Notes: a model not told the origin generated them from the sequence alone. 64,000 bases of DNA from Oceanobacillus limi (GCF_900111445.1 NZ_FOHE01000012.1:42165-106164), one strand, 5' to 3'. Positions 8,486-16,958 are shown, counted from the first letter of the stretch. Numbers and translations: made by a program.

Positions 8486-8878
8486 ATGAAGAAAATAAAA
8501 GATTGGGCAAAAAACTTAAAACGACAAATTTATGTTCTTTACTTCGCTTATAAACATGATAATGTACCATGGTATGCGAAGGTTTTTGCAGCTTGTATCG
8601 TAGCATATGCTTTCAGTCCGATTGATTTGATTCCTGATTTTATACCGGTTCTTGGATACCTAGATGAGGTAATTATCCTACCTTTAGGAATTATGATCGC
8701 ACTAAAAATGATCCCAAAAGAGACATTGGCAGAATGTGAAAAGAAAGCGAGTTATGAATTAGAACATAGGAAACCGAAAAATTGGATTATGGGAACCGTG
8801 ATCATTACCTTATGGAGCATTATTTTCCTATGGGGTACAATACAGGGATATCAACTCCTCCAAGATAAAGCACGATAA
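8486..8878 (+). CDS. YkvA-family (DUF1232) membrane protein
   Basis: 130 residues, start ATG with AAGGGG upstream. The DUF1232 core is clear: VPWYAKVFAACIVAYAFSPIDLIPDFIPVLGYLDEVIILPLG is the family signature (positions about 25-66), and a C-terminal membrane helix follows (about 97-120). The family is common in Bacilli, of unknown function. A small frameshifted ORF (8892-9001) with its own ribosome binding site follows within 14 bases. Confidence 0.85.
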   Translation: MKKIKDWAKNLKRQIYVLYFAYKHDNVPWYAKVFAACIVAYAFSPIDLIPDFIPVLGYLDEVIILPLGIMIALKMIPKETLAECEKKASYELEHRKPKNWIMGTVIITLWSIIFLWGTIQGYQLLQDKAR

Positions 8879-8891
8879 AGAGGAGTGTGAG

Positions 8892-9001
8892 ATGAACGAA
8901 CGAAACCGACATTTACTGGCAGTTATATCCGAGGTCAATTAAGCTCCTATGGACATGCATTAGACAAAATTCATGTTATATCGATTGATTCTCCAACATA
9001 A
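8892..9001 (+). pseudogene. Short ORF broken by a single-base shift
   Basis: ATG at 8892 has GAGGAGTGTGAG just upstream. As written it stops at 8942 after 16 codons. If one A is added in the CGAAACCG run (8902-8904), the frame continues for 36 codons to the TAA at 8999 (MNERKPTFTGSYIRGQLSSY and on). The strong ribosome binding site and long second frame suggest a real small gene that is frameshifted or misread. Function unknown. Confidence 0.4.
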
Positions 9002-9047
9002 GATGACGTTGTAGGAGTTCAAATATAAATAGGGTGGTGTCAAGTGC

Positions 9048-9275
9048 ATGAAAGGTCTTTATAAAGGACTAATAGGTGCGGTAATTGGCGGTGCTACAGC
9101 TGGTTTCTGGTTAATGATGGACCTCGTCCTTCCCGAACCAATCGGAGACTACTTATTATTTGGAATGATGGGAATCGTAAACGCAATTATAGGATGGCAA
9201 GTCGCACGAGTCGTAGGAAAACGGGAAGAAGCAGTGAAGCAGAGGGACGGTTCTTTTGCTTCCTCTAGCTCGTAA
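9048..9275 (+). CDS. Small two-helix membrane protein with REP-derived tail
   Basis: 75 residues. Two hydrophobic helices (about 6-26 and 34-54) with glycine pairs (GAVIGGATAGFW). GGGTGGTG precedes the start. The last dozen residues (QRDGSFASSSS) are encoded by a REP-like repeat (GGGACGGTTCTTTTGCTTCC), so the native C-terminus was probably replaced or extended when the repeat arrived. Function unknown. Confidence 0.6.
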   Translation: MKGLYKGLIGAVIGGATAGFWLMMDLVLPEPIGDYLLFGMMGIVNAIIGWQVARVVGKREEAVKQRDGSFASSSS

Positions 9276-9322
9276 ATGGTGGGCAGCGGGGAAGCGTGGG
9301 GACGGTTCTTCTGCTTCCTTCC
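9236..9322 (+). repeat. REP-like element, copies 2 and 3 in tandem
   Basis: Two units in the same orientation: AGAGGGACGGTTCTTTTGCT at 9241 and GGGGACGGTTCTTCTGCTTC at 9298. The first lies inside the 3' end of the preceding ORF. Confidence 0.8.
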
Positions 9323-9439
9323 ACTTAACCCCTATTTCGAAAGTAATAAGAGGAGGCAATTCACAACGAAAGTTCTATCCTACCTTGAGTTAAATGTAGA
9401 GATTTGGTCGAGAAGGATCGTGTAGGTATTCATAACTGA

Positions 9440-9495
9440 TGTCCCCAAAATGTACAAAACTGGTAAAGTTTGTACGCCCATGGGGACAATTTTTT
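9440..9495. terminator. Cruciform-like terminator between convergent genes
   Basis: Outer stem TGTCCCC / GGGGACA enclosing an inner inverted repeat (TGTACAAA / TTTGTAC), then AATTTTTT. It lies between the plus-strand small membrane gene and the minus-strand gene ending at 9535. Confidence 0.65.
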
Positions 9496-9534
9496 ATGAG
9501 AGTATTTAAGTACCCACTCATTTTTTCCATAAAT

Positions 9535-9855
9535 TCATTCAGTTTTGCCATTTCCCCTGATCCTAATCATGAAGTACAAGGTAATGATTGTATCAATTAG
9601 TAATACAATTCCCCAAATTACTAGAAGGGAGTTTAACGGTTGACTATCGTAAATTTGAACCCCTTCTTTTAGAGAAGTAAAATCTGATACAAACCACTCA
9701 CCTATATCATTTAGACCAAAGATACTCCAACTAAAACGATTGTCAAAAATGAAGAAAACGAGCTGTAGTATAGCAAATATCAAAAGATGAATATACCAAT
9801 TACGTCTTTTTTTCTCTGCCATTACATGAATATTCTTTTTCCTAGTTTTGTCCAT
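9535..9855 (-). CDS. Two-helix membrane protein next to the lanthipeptide cluster
   Basis: 106 residues from ATG 9855, which has GAGGGAG upstream; the frame extends to 9876. A basic N-terminus (DKTRKKNIHVMAEKKRRN) is followed by two membrane helices (about 18-36 and 75-98) resembling 2TM-domain proteins. It follows the ABC-2 permease gene by 47 bases, so it may be the last gene of the lanthipeptide locus. No bacteriocin-immunity motif is seen; an immunity role is only a suggestion from position. Confidence 0.6.
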   Translation of the reverse strand: MDKTRKKNIHVMAEKKRRNWYIHLLIFAILQLVFFIFDNRFSWSIFGLNDIGEWFVSDFTSLKEGVQIYDSQPLNSLLVIWGIVLLIDTIITLYFMIRIRGNGKTE

Positions 9856-9902
9856 TCGTCCATCTCCCTCATCCAATTGAATTAATCTAGCAGAGAAATC
9901 TA

Positions 9903-10541
9903 TTAATAATCCTTTTTCCTATAAATGATATAAGAAATAGCGTAGGATATAATAAAAAAAATGATAGCAACAGAAAAAAAACTGATAGAGAAAATTTCGT
10001 CAAAACCGTCCACTTTTCCCATGATCCATGTCAACATTGCAAATACAATACCAAACATCCCCAATGAAAAGCCGATACTACATATCTGAATAAAATCTGA
10101 CTTCTCTGTTCCTAATAAATAGGTTAAGGGATACGTTAAAGCGGCAATACATAAAATCAATCCCATCCCACGTAACAAATAGTTCACATAAACTTGCGTG
10201 AAAGTTATCGTCATAAAAGCATCAGCAAGTAAAAATATTACAGTTGTGATGAATAAGCCTAATAAAAATAACAGGATAAATATTACGTATTTACTTAGAA
10301 GGATTTTATGTCTATGTAAAGGTAAAGTGAGCTCATATCTATTCCAACCAGATCTACTATCCTGTTTTAACACTTCAAACGCATGTACAGGGATTAAGGC
10401 AAACGGTATAAAAGCTGCTAATCTTAGTGCTAACGAATGCTGAGACAAGATCATGAAAGTAACGATAACTACGGTTAATAATATTGAAGACTTTATGCTT
10501 TTTTCCACCGAGTAGAAATTATTTAGAATTAGCCCTTTCAT
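9903..10541 (-). CDS. ABC-2 type permease (PF13346-like), possible lanthipeptide immunity
   Basis: 212 residues, start ATG 10541 with AAAGGGGAAT upstream. Six hydrophobic helices, and the KQDSRSGWNRYELTLPLHR segment typical of ABC-2_2 permeases such as the staphylococcal Pmt and B. subtilis Ytr types. It begins one base after the stop of the ABC ATPase gene, so the pair forms one transporter. Being downstream of three lanthipeptide precursors on the same strand, it may export the peptide from the membrane (self-protection) or serve a second export step. No GntR-type regulator, usual for such pairs, is adjacent. Confidence 0.8.
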   Translation of the reverse strand: MKGLILNNFYSVEKSIKSSILLTVVIVTFMILSQHSLALRLAAFIPFALIPVHAFEVLKQDSRSGWNRYELTLPLHRHKILLSKYVIFILLFLLGLFITTVIFLLADAFMTITFTQVYVNYLLRGMGLILCIAALTYPLTYLLGTEKSDFIQICSIGFSLGMFGIVFAMLTWIMGKVDGFDEIFSISFFSVAIIFFIISYAISYIIYRKKDY

Positions 10542-10542
10542 C

Positions 10543-11397
10543 CTATTCCCCTTTCACTAATAATTTTGTGATGTCGTCAATAGAAAATGGCTTCTTTAGA
10601 GTGAGTGGTTTAGGCAAATTTTTTTTATCAGAGACTAGGACTTCCACATGATCATCTTGCATTTTATAGGCAACTTTACTATTTACATCTATTTCCTGAA
10701 ATGTCTTTTGATTACATTGAACAATTGCATAATTGTGAAGTAATTCATCCTTATCTACTTCTAATTCGATCATTCCATTTTTAATGAAAATAAGTTTATC
10801 AGCAACCTTTTCTATATCTGACGTAATGTGAGAAGATAGTAGGATAGAGCGTTTCTTATCTTTTACGAAATGTTTAAACACATCCAATATTTCCTCCCGA
10901 GCGATCGGATCTAATCCTGATGTCGCTTCATCTAACAGTAATAATTTTGCATCATGAGAGAGAGCAACCGCTAGCGAAAGTTTCATGGACATTCCTCTTG
11001 AAAATCCTTCTATTTCTTGATCTTTTGGTAGAGAAAAATGGTTAACATATGTAAAAAATGTTTTCTCATCCCATTGACGGTAAATATTAGCCAAAACTTT
11101 CGAAAGTTTATTAATGGTTAACTTACCCGAGAAATTCATGAGATCAAAGATAACTCCAATATCTTCCTTTACAGCAACTTGCTGTGCATGTATCATTTCT
11201 CCAAATACTTTTATATCTCCATCATCTTTTCTGCGTGTACCTAAAATGGTTCCCATCGTTGTTGATTTACCTGCACCATTTTCACCGATAAAACCGACAA
11301 TAGAGCCGTATGGAACCGAAAATGATATATCCTTTAAAGCGAAATTAGAATTTGGATACAACTTTTTTAGGTTTTGAACCTCCAAAATATGCTCCAT
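10543..11397 (-). CDS. ABC transporter ATPase, possible lanthipeptide immunity
   Basis: 284 residues. Walker A GENGAGKST (about 39-47), signature FSRGMSMKLSLA (about 133-144; degenerate SRGM instead of SGGQ, as in Pmt/Ytr-type proteins), Walker B LLLLDEATSGLD (about 153-164) and the switch His in SSHIT. It pairs with the permease that follows. AAAGGAG lies 12 bases before the ATG. A 15-base-pair hairpin (11423-11457) separates it from the third precursor gene. Confidence 0.85.
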   Translation of the reverse strand: MEHILEVQNLKKLYPNSNFALKDISFSVPYGSIVGFIGENGAGKSTTMGTILGTRRKDDGDIKVFGEMIHAQQVAVKEDIGVIFDLMNFSGKLTINKLSKVLANIYRQWDEKTFFTYVNHFSLPKDQEIEGFSRGMSMKLSLAVALSHDAKLLLLDEATSGLDPIAREEILDVFKHFVKDKKRSILLSSHITSDIEKVADKLIFIKNGMIELEVDKDELLHNYAIVQCNQKTFQEIDVNSKVAYKMQDDHVEVLVSDKKNLPKPLTLKKPFSIDDITKLLVKGE

Positions 11398-11422
11398 TAC
11401 ATTACGAATCTCCTTTGTTGTT

Positions 11423-11457
11423 ACCAGGAAAAGAATATGCAGTATTCCTTTCCTGGT
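11423..11457 (-). terminator. Hairpin between the precursor genes and the ABC genes
   Basis: 15-base arms (ACCAGGAAAAGAATA / TATTCCTTTCCTGGT, one G-T pair) with a 5-base loop. On the minus strand no T run follows, so it may be a partial terminator or RNA-stabilising element that lets the precursor RNA outnumber the downstream transporter RNA. This use is inferred. Confidence 0.55.
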
Positions 11458-11512
11458 TATTAATCTTCATGTATAAAAATCTATGTTACTATGAATGTAT
11501 AAATTCTAGTTG

Positions 11513-11623
11513 TTAACAATGGTTGCTTACTGTCGATAGGAAAATCGTTACCGTCCAAGTCCAACCTTGTGTCCCCACTTCACCTTCTTCAGGCATCTTT
11601 TGTAGTTCTAGTACATCGTTCAT
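11513..11623 (-). CDS. Class III lanthipeptide precursor, copy 3 (identical peptide to copy 2)
   Basis: 36 residues, start ATG 11623 with GAAAGGAGG seven bases upstream. Leader MNDVLELQKMPEEGEV carries the LxLQ motif (LELQ) recognised by class III synthetases; the core part WTWTVTIFLSTVSNHC ends in Ser-x2-Ser-x2-Cys, the labionin-forming pattern. The protein is identical to the next copy upstream although the genes differ at 11 synonymous positions. Too short for ordinary gene finders. Last of three precursor genes after the LanKC gene. Confidence 0.9.
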   Translation of the reverse strand: MNDVLELQKMPEEGEVGTQGWTWTVTIFLSTVSNHC

Positions 11624-11663
11624 TTTATTCGCCTCCTTTCAAATTTCCAGGGTATCGACCAAA

Positions 11664-11774
11664 TTAGCAGTGGTTGCTTACTGTCGATAGGAAGATTGTA
11701 ACTGTCCAAGTCCAACCTTGTGTTCCTACTTCGCCTTCTTCAGGCATCTTTTGTAGTTCTAATACGTCGTTCAT
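11664..11774 (-). CDS. Class III lanthipeptide precursor, copy 2
   Basis: 36 residues, start ATG 11774 with GAAAGGGGG upstream. Same peptide as copy 3: leader with LELQ, tryptophan-rich core WTWT, terminal STVSNHC giving Ser30, Ser33 and Cys36 for one labionin or lanthionine ring. It lies 40 bases upstream of copy 3 and 119 bases downstream of copy 1. Confidence 0.9.
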   Translation of the reverse strand: MNDVLELQKMPEEGEVGTQGWTWTVTIFLSTVSNHC

Positions 11775-11827
11775 TTTATTCACCCCCTTTCAAGTTTCAA
11801 TACCATCCAATTACAGACTACGAAGTT

Positions 11828-11849
11828 AATAACTGATTATTCAGTTATT
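11828..11849 (-). promoter_or_regulatory. Hairpin between precursor genes 1 and 2
   Basis: Perfect 9-base arms AATAACTGA / TCAGTTATT with a 4-base loop, in the 119-base gap between two precursor genes. On the minus strand it is not followed by a T run, so it is more likely an RNA-processing or stability element than a terminator. Confidence 0.5.
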
Positions 11850-11893
11850 TTTCAACGCGTCATCTCTCCAAATTTTGACCAACCTCTAACAAA

Positions 11894-12034
11894 TTAATGT
11901 ACTCGATCACAATTATTACTTACTGTTGACCAAAATGTTGTTAAGATTGCTGAGACCGTTGTTATGGTTGGCCCTACTTGTGGTTGAACTTCATTGTCTT
12001 CGGGGATTTGTTGTAATTCTAAAACTTCTTTCAT
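11894..12034 (-). CDS. Class III lanthipeptide precursor, copy 1 (divergent)
   Basis: 46 residues, start ATG 12034 with AAAGGAGGTGAG upstream, 13 bases after the LanKC stop codon. Leader MKEVLELQQIPEDNEV has the same LxLQ motif as the other two. The core is different (QPQVGPTITTVSAILTTFW) but keeps the ring motif STVSNNC, followed by a four-residue tail DRVH that the other two lack. It has extra Ser and Thr residues that could be dehydrated. Probably gives a second peptide product from the same synthetase. Confidence 0.9.
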   Translation of the reverse strand: MKEVLELQQIPEDNEVQPQVGPTITTVSAILTTFWSTVSNNCDRVH

Positions 12035-12047
12035 GTTCTCACCTCCT

Positions 12048-14657
12048 TTAAGTGTTCCCTATTGGTTCTCTTGCAAAGCCTAGGGTCCTTGTTATAAAAT
12101 CATTACTATTGATAATTGGTAACCAAAATAACGGGTTTAAATCTACTATTCCTTTTAGTGCTAAAAGGATTCCAGAGCTTCCAGAATATACATCATCCGA
12201 CAACCGGTAGCAAAAATTCCCTGGAAACAATATTTGATCCTCTTTTCGAATTAAGAATAAATCTAAGCGATTCATGGATTGTTTGATACTCTTTTCAAGC
12301 TTTTCAGGTTGCTCTTTCATTAAAGCTGATAACAACAAGAAACCGCCTGCTCCATCAAATAATCCTCCACTAAACGTGCAACGAAGTTCATTTAAGTTAA
12401 TAATTTGTTTTAGTTGTTCGTGATATAAATTTTGATTACTCACTTCATTTAAATACCATATAGCTATACCGATCCCGATTGTCCCACCAGATAAATATGG
12501 TAATAAGCGTCTTCGGTCATCAAATGTCTGTAAAATATTTGTATCCTCATCCGTTTGCGTGTTTGCTAAATCTTTTTCTATCAATTCTTTAGACATTTCA
12601 TAGTAGTCTTTGTTATTGGTGATGGCATACATAGCCGAATAGAACAGAGAGGCACCAGACCAACCATCCATTATTCCAATCGGAACTGCTGCCCAATCGG
12701 TTACTGTTAATTGCTGATTATTACGAATCAACGTCTTGATATGACTTGCAATGAATTCCGCTTTTTCTAAATAGATTTGGTTGTCTTCCTCTAAATATAA
12801 ACTAATGACAGCTAGTCCAATACCAGACAATCCAGAACGTAAAGAGATGTCTTCATGATTCAGATTGTCCAAAAACTCGTCAAATAACGTTAGCGAGTCT
12901 TCTTTATATCCTAGTTCATATAATGTTGCTGCTATACCAGCTTTTCCTGTAAAAAGCCCTTGCTCATTGGTATACATCTGTTCGATTAAATTATTTTCAA
13001 CCCAATCCTTTGCTTCTTTAGGCAGATTTCCAGTACGATGAAGCGCTAATACAGCCCCCGTTCCCCCCGTCAGGACATTCCATTTTCCATTAGACATTTC
13101 ATGCTGCCTGATGTCACCATGTATCAAACCACTATCTGGAACGATATTATTGATCATCCCTTTTCGAAGCTGTTCAATGATTACGTTTATTTCTTCCGTT
13201 TTATCCTCCTTAAATTGCCTCATTAAAGGAAAATTTTTCTCATTCGTTACTGGCAAGTATTGATCACATAAATTCTCAATTTCTTTCACATACAAGTAGA
13301 CATCTTCACCAAATTCTCGTGAAATCCATTGATTTTGATAAGAAATCACGCTTTCATCAATATTATTGATCGCTCCAATTGGTAACACACAATATCGCAA
13401 AATTTTCTTCACCGCGTACCAATCCCGCTCTTGGTGGCTTTCATTTTTCATATTGGCAAAGCCTATCGTTTGCATTGCTGCTTTTACTTTACTATCTTTC
13501 GGGGCTGCAGATTCAAAATCAATCAGTTTGATACATAAATCAGGGGTGATTATTATATTCGAAGGCTGTAGATCACCCATCCCTATTTTTTTACGATGCA
13601 TTTGCGAAACCGTATCAATTAATTGATTCATAATTTTTTTTACATCAGTAATATATGTCTCTTTATCGTTGCCATTATGGAATGGGTATTTCATCGCAAT
13701 CCACTTTTGTAAATCAAACCCATCTACATACTCTTCAACTAAAAATGAATGCTTCCATGATTGAAAATAGTCGATAACATCTACTACCCCTTCTACTTCA
13801 TCTAGTTCAGCTAAAGCATTATATTCTATTTCCAACCTTTCAATCGCATCTTTGTCATTACCATCCAATCCTACTTTTGGTCTAGCTTCTCTGATAACCA
13901 CCTTTCTTTTATCTAATTTTCTTTCAGCGAAATAGATTCCTCCACCATTAGAAAACCGGAGGACACGTTGGAAGTCATATTTACCCAGTTTATTTTTCCC
14001 TTCCTTATCTTCCGTTACCTGGTTCCTAGAATCTAACAGTTGATCAAAGTCTTTAACAAATTCCGGTGCCTGATAGAATGGCTTACGATGATCAGGAATT
14101 AAGTGGCCAGCCTCATCTCTAATGCAGAGTTCGCCCTTTTCATTGTATATACTATTAAAGGCGCCGTAGCGATAATATATATTACTATTTTTCCAGCATT
14201 TATCACTTAAAATATATGGCCCGTTTTCGTAATCCTTCAATTTTTCATATAGCACATCTAGCAATTCTAAAAATTCATTATCAGTCGCTGGATAGATCGT
14301 TATAAATTTCCCCGAGCTTATTCGATTTCCGTTTTTAGAATTAACACTATGTAAGGTTTTCCGATCGAGAAGGTGTTTAAAAGGTATTTCACGTTCAAAC
14401 AATACGCCACTGACCACCTCTAAAATATCTTTGGCATTCGCCATCGTTGCACTGATATGAATCTTCCAGCCTTGTTCCTTTATCTTTTTGTCTTCATACC
14501 CATAAAATTTCCAAGGAGATCCATCCTCATTTACAACTCTACAGTTCGTTGGGAACCCATCCACTATATACTCGCCTGTATCTTTAGATGGATTTCTTTT
14601 AACATAATAATTGGAGTCGTCTCTTAAATAGTTAAAATATAGATGATTCTTGTCCAT
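12048..14657 (-). CDS. Class III lanthipeptide synthetase LanKC
   Basis: 869 residues from ATG 14657, which sits 8 bases after AAAGGA (the frame opens at 14663). Three parts in order: an N-terminal lyase-like region (about 1-220), a Ser/Thr kinase-like domain (glycine loop FSNGGGIYF about 236-245, VVIREARPK with the ATP-binding Lys, catalytic GDLQPSN about 362-367, metal-binding DFE about 380), and a C-terminal LanC-like barrel with repeated Gly-rich turns (SGLSGIGLA, DGWSGAS, LSGGTIGIGIA, FDGAGGFLL, YSGSSGILLAL). The Cys-His zinc ligands of class I, II and IV cyclases are absent, which is the mark of class III. It phosphorylates Ser/Thr, eliminates phosphate and joins Cys to make labionin or lanthionine rings. 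Confidence 0.92.
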   Translation of the reverse strand: MDKNHLYFNYLRDDSNYYVKRNPSKDTGEYIVDGFPTNCRVVNEDGSPWKFYGYEDKKIKEQGWKIHISATMANAKDILEVVSGVLFEREIPFKHLLDRKTLHSVNSKNGNRISSGKFITIYPATDNEFLELLDVLYEKLKDYENGPYILSDKCWKNSNIYYRYGAFNSIYNEKGELCIRDEAGHLIPDHRKPFYQAPEFVKDFDQLLDSRNQVTEDKEGKNKLGKYDFQRVLRFSNGGGIYFAERKLDKRKVVIREARPKVGLDGNDKDAIERLEIEYNALAELDEVEGVVDVIDYFQSWKHSFLVEEYVDGFDLQKWIAMKYPFHNGNDKETYITDVKKIMNQLIDTVSQMHRKKIGMGDLQPSNIIITPDLCIKLIDFESAAPKDSKVKAAMQTIGFANMKNESHQERDWYAVKKILRYCVLPIGAINNIDESVISYQNQWISREFGEDVYLYVKEIENLCDQYLPVTNEKNFPLMRQFKEDKTEEINVIIEQLRKGMINNIVPDSGLIHGDIRQHEMSNGKWNVLTGGTGAVLALHRTGNLPKEAKDWVENNLIEQMYTNEQGLFTGKAGIAATLYELGYKEDSLTLFDEFLDNLNHEDISLRSGLSGIGLAVISLYLEEDNQIYLEKAEFIASHIKTLIRNNQQLTVTDWAAVPIGIMDGWSGASLFYSAMYAITNNKDYYEMSKELIEKDLANTQTDEDTNILQTFDDRRRLLPYLSGGTIGIGIAIWYLNEVSNQNLYHEQLKQIINLNELRCTFSGGLFDGAGGFLLLSALMKEQPEKLEKSIKQSMNRLDLFLIRKEDQILFPGNFCYRLSDDVYSGSSGILLALKGIVDLNPLFWLPIINSNDFITRTLGFAREPIGNT

Positions 14658-14683
14658 ACACATAATCCTTTCTTATACAAGAT

Positions 14684-16486
14684 TTATTGAATTTGTAATT
14701 GTTTTGTCTCCTCCGAATCAGTCTGCTCTTGATTTGATTCCAATTGTTGTTTACAAAACTTACGATATAATTCATGTGTTTCCCTTAGTTCATCATGTTT
14801 ACCTTGACCCGTTATTTTTCCATCCTCCATAAAAATAATGTGATCCGAATTCATCACGGTAGACAACCTGTGAGCAATAACAATGGCTGTTCGATTCTTG
14901 GTAATTTTTTGCATGGCTGCATGAACTTCTTTCTCTGATTGGCTGTCCAGGTTAGCAGTAGCCTCGTCCAATAAAATGATTTTTGGATCCTTCAGAAACA
15001 TTCTTGCAATAGCAATTCGTTGTCTTTGTCCACCAGATAAATTTAAACCGCGTTCCCCAATGTCTGTGTCTAATCCATTTGGTAGTTTTCTTACAAACTC
15101 CCAAGCATAAGCCATCTTACAAGCTTTAACTATCTTCTTTTCACTTGGCGGATCACCTTCTAACCCGAATATAATGTTTTCTCGTATTGTCCCACTTACA
15201 AGGGTATGCTCCTGGGAGACATACCCAATTTGTGATCGCCAAGACGATAACGAAAAGCTTTCAATATTCTCACCACCCATGTATATAGCACCATTTGTTG
15301 GTTGATAAAACCTTTCTAATAATGCGATCAGTGTTGTTTTTCCACTGCCACTTGGACCAACTAATGCATACGTCTCTCCACCCGCAATTTTTAGATTTAT
15401 GTCTTGCAAGGAAAACGTAAGATCCTCTTGCGTACTATAATGGAAAGATATATTTTTCAGCTCGATGTCTTGGTCATTAACATGTAAGAATTTACCTTCA
15501 CTTAAATTTTCCTCATCCTCATTAAGTAATTGGGAAATCCTCTCTGTTGCTCCTTTCGTTTTTTGTAATTGCGTAAAAAAGGTACCAAAATTGGAAATAG
15601 GTGGTATGACATAAAAAATCAGGGTTAAGAATGCGATAAAAGTTCCTGGAGATAAATCTCCCCTTGCAAGCTTAATACCACCGTATCCGACTATCGTAAT
15701 AATCATAAGCATCATGATTAAGTTAAGGATTGGATTTACCAACGCCATCCAAGTCGCTTGCTTCATTCCGATATCCTTTAGATTTTTAATATTTTCCATT
15801 CCTTTTTTGATTTGAGCATTTTCTGCAGTGAAAGATTTAACTAATTTAATTTCAGAAATCATTTCAAAAGCATTCACATTTAGTCTTGCTGTTGACCGTT
15901 GTAACCTCTTGGAAAGCTTCGCTAGTACTCTACCTAATGGAACAAAAAATAGTAAAAATAACGGAATAGCAATCAAAATAACTAAAGCTAATTGCCAATC
16001 ATAATAAAATAACCAAAAGCTACAAAATAGTATCGTTAATATAGCGTTTACAAATTGGGAGAATGAATGACTAACCAAATTAAATATCACAGTTGTATCA
16101 TTCACTACTCTGCTTGCTATATCTCCAGACTTATTTTTATCGTAAAAATTAGCTGGTAACTTCACAATTTTAGACCACGTTATACCTCTCAGATTGGCAA
16201 CAACGTTTAATCCAACGACATTCAGTAAATAACTTGCTATTGCACTTGTTAATGTCCCAAAGATAAAGAATGCACCTAATAGGAGTAGTATATTTCCATT
16301 CAAATTACCCGAAGTAGAAAATGAATCAATAAATGTCTTTACGAAATTGGGTATAAACGTTGTAGCTATTGCACTTGCAGAACTAATGATACAAGCAATG
16401 ATAAACAGCCCAACTTTAGGTTTCGTTTTACTAATCAGCTCAAAAAACTCTTTCCATCTATAATGGTTGCTTTCTTTTTTGAACAT
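14684..16486 (-). CDS. ABC exporter (fused membrane and ATPase domains) of the lanthipeptide locus
   Basis: 600 residues, start ATG 16486 with AAAAGGTGAAG upstream. Six membrane helices (about 25-300), then an ATPase domain: Walker A GPSGSGKTT, signature NLSGGQRQR, Walker B IILLDEATANLD, and the switch His in IAHRLS. There is no N-terminal C39 peptidase domain, so it does not remove the leader itself. First gene of the locus, 26 bases before LanKC; expected to work as a homodimer exporting the modified peptide. Confidence 0.9.
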   Translation of the reverse strand: MFKKESNHYRWKEFFELISKTKPKVGLFIIACIISSASAIATTFIPNFVKTFIDSFSTSGNLNGNILLLLGAFFIFGTLTSAIASYLLNVVGLNVVANLRGITWSKIVKLPANFYDKNKSGDIASRVVNDTTVIFNLVSHSFSQFVNAILTILFCSFWLFYYDWQLALVILIAIPLFLLFFVPLGRVLAKLSKRLQRSTARLNVNAFEMISEIKLVKSFTAENAQIKKGMENIKNLKDIGMKQATWMALVNPILNLIMMLMIITIVGYGGIKLARGDLSPGTFIAFLTLIFYVIPPISNFGTFFTQLQKTKGATERISQLLNEDEENLSEGKFLHVNDQDIELKNISFHYSTQEDLTFSLQDINLKIAGGETYALVGPSGSGKTTLIALLERFYQPTNGAIYMGGENIESFSLSSWRSQIGYVSQEHTLVSGTIRENIIFGLEGDPPSEKKIVKACKMAYAWEFVRKLPNGLDTDIGERGLNLSGGQRQRIAIARMFLKDPKIILLDEATANLDSQSEKEVHAAMQKITKNRTAIVIAHRLSTVMNSDHIIFMEDGKITGQGKHDELRETHELYRKFCKQQLESNQEQTDSEETKQLQIQ

Positions 16487-16828
16487 TTCTTCACCTTTTC
16501 TTATATAATTGTCTTTGTAATGATTGATCCACTATGTTGGTATTTATTTGTTAGTTTTCAATGGTGGTAAAAAATTACTTTCTGGAGTAGTTCGTAGGCA
16601 GTGATGTTTTCTATGAACATCTAGGAAAATCTAGGAGATTAAATCTAAAGAAGACTTGCATAAAAATGTATTTTCTTAACTTAATTAAAGACTAGCATAC
16701 TATTTTCCCATTTGGTATTGGGAAAATTCATGCGTTTTTCCTAGAAAATTATAGGTAAATAGCCCTTCATTTGACAAAAAACGATCAAGTCAGCGGAAAG
16801 TCATAAAACAAATAACATTTTCCTACAA

Positions 16829-16869
16829 GAAGCGGGACGAAGCGTGGGGACGGTTCTTCTGCTTCCTTC
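16829..16869 (+). repeat. REP-like element, copy 4
   Basis: GAAGCGGGACGAAGCGTGGG followed by GACGGTTCTTCTGCTTCC. Single unit, plus orientation, between the lanthipeptide promoter region and the patatin gene terminator. Confidence 0.8.
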
Positions 16870-16916
16870 TACATATTAATTTTTAACTAGGCTAAAGGGA
16901 ACAATTCTCATACAAA

Positions 16917-16957
16917 AAGGGGCTTGATAATCTATTTGACTATCAGCCCCTCTTTAT
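16917..16957 (-). terminator. Terminator of the patatin-like gene
   Basis: On the minus strand GGGGCTGATAGTCA pairs with TTATCAAGCCCC and is followed by TTTTTG, directly after the gene stop. Confidence 0.8.
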
Positions 16958-16958
16958 T

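Larger units (their letters stand above)
16487..16958. other. Intergenic region upstream of the lanthipeptide locus
   Basis: No gene seen. It must hold the promoter of the lanthipeptide operon. Visible structures: an inverted repeat TTTTCCCA / TGGGAAAA at 16703-16726, a direct repeat ATCTAGGA at about 16619 and 16630, a REP copy at 16829-16869 and the patatin-gene terminator at 16917-16957. The inverted repeat is a candidate operator. Confidence 0.5.
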
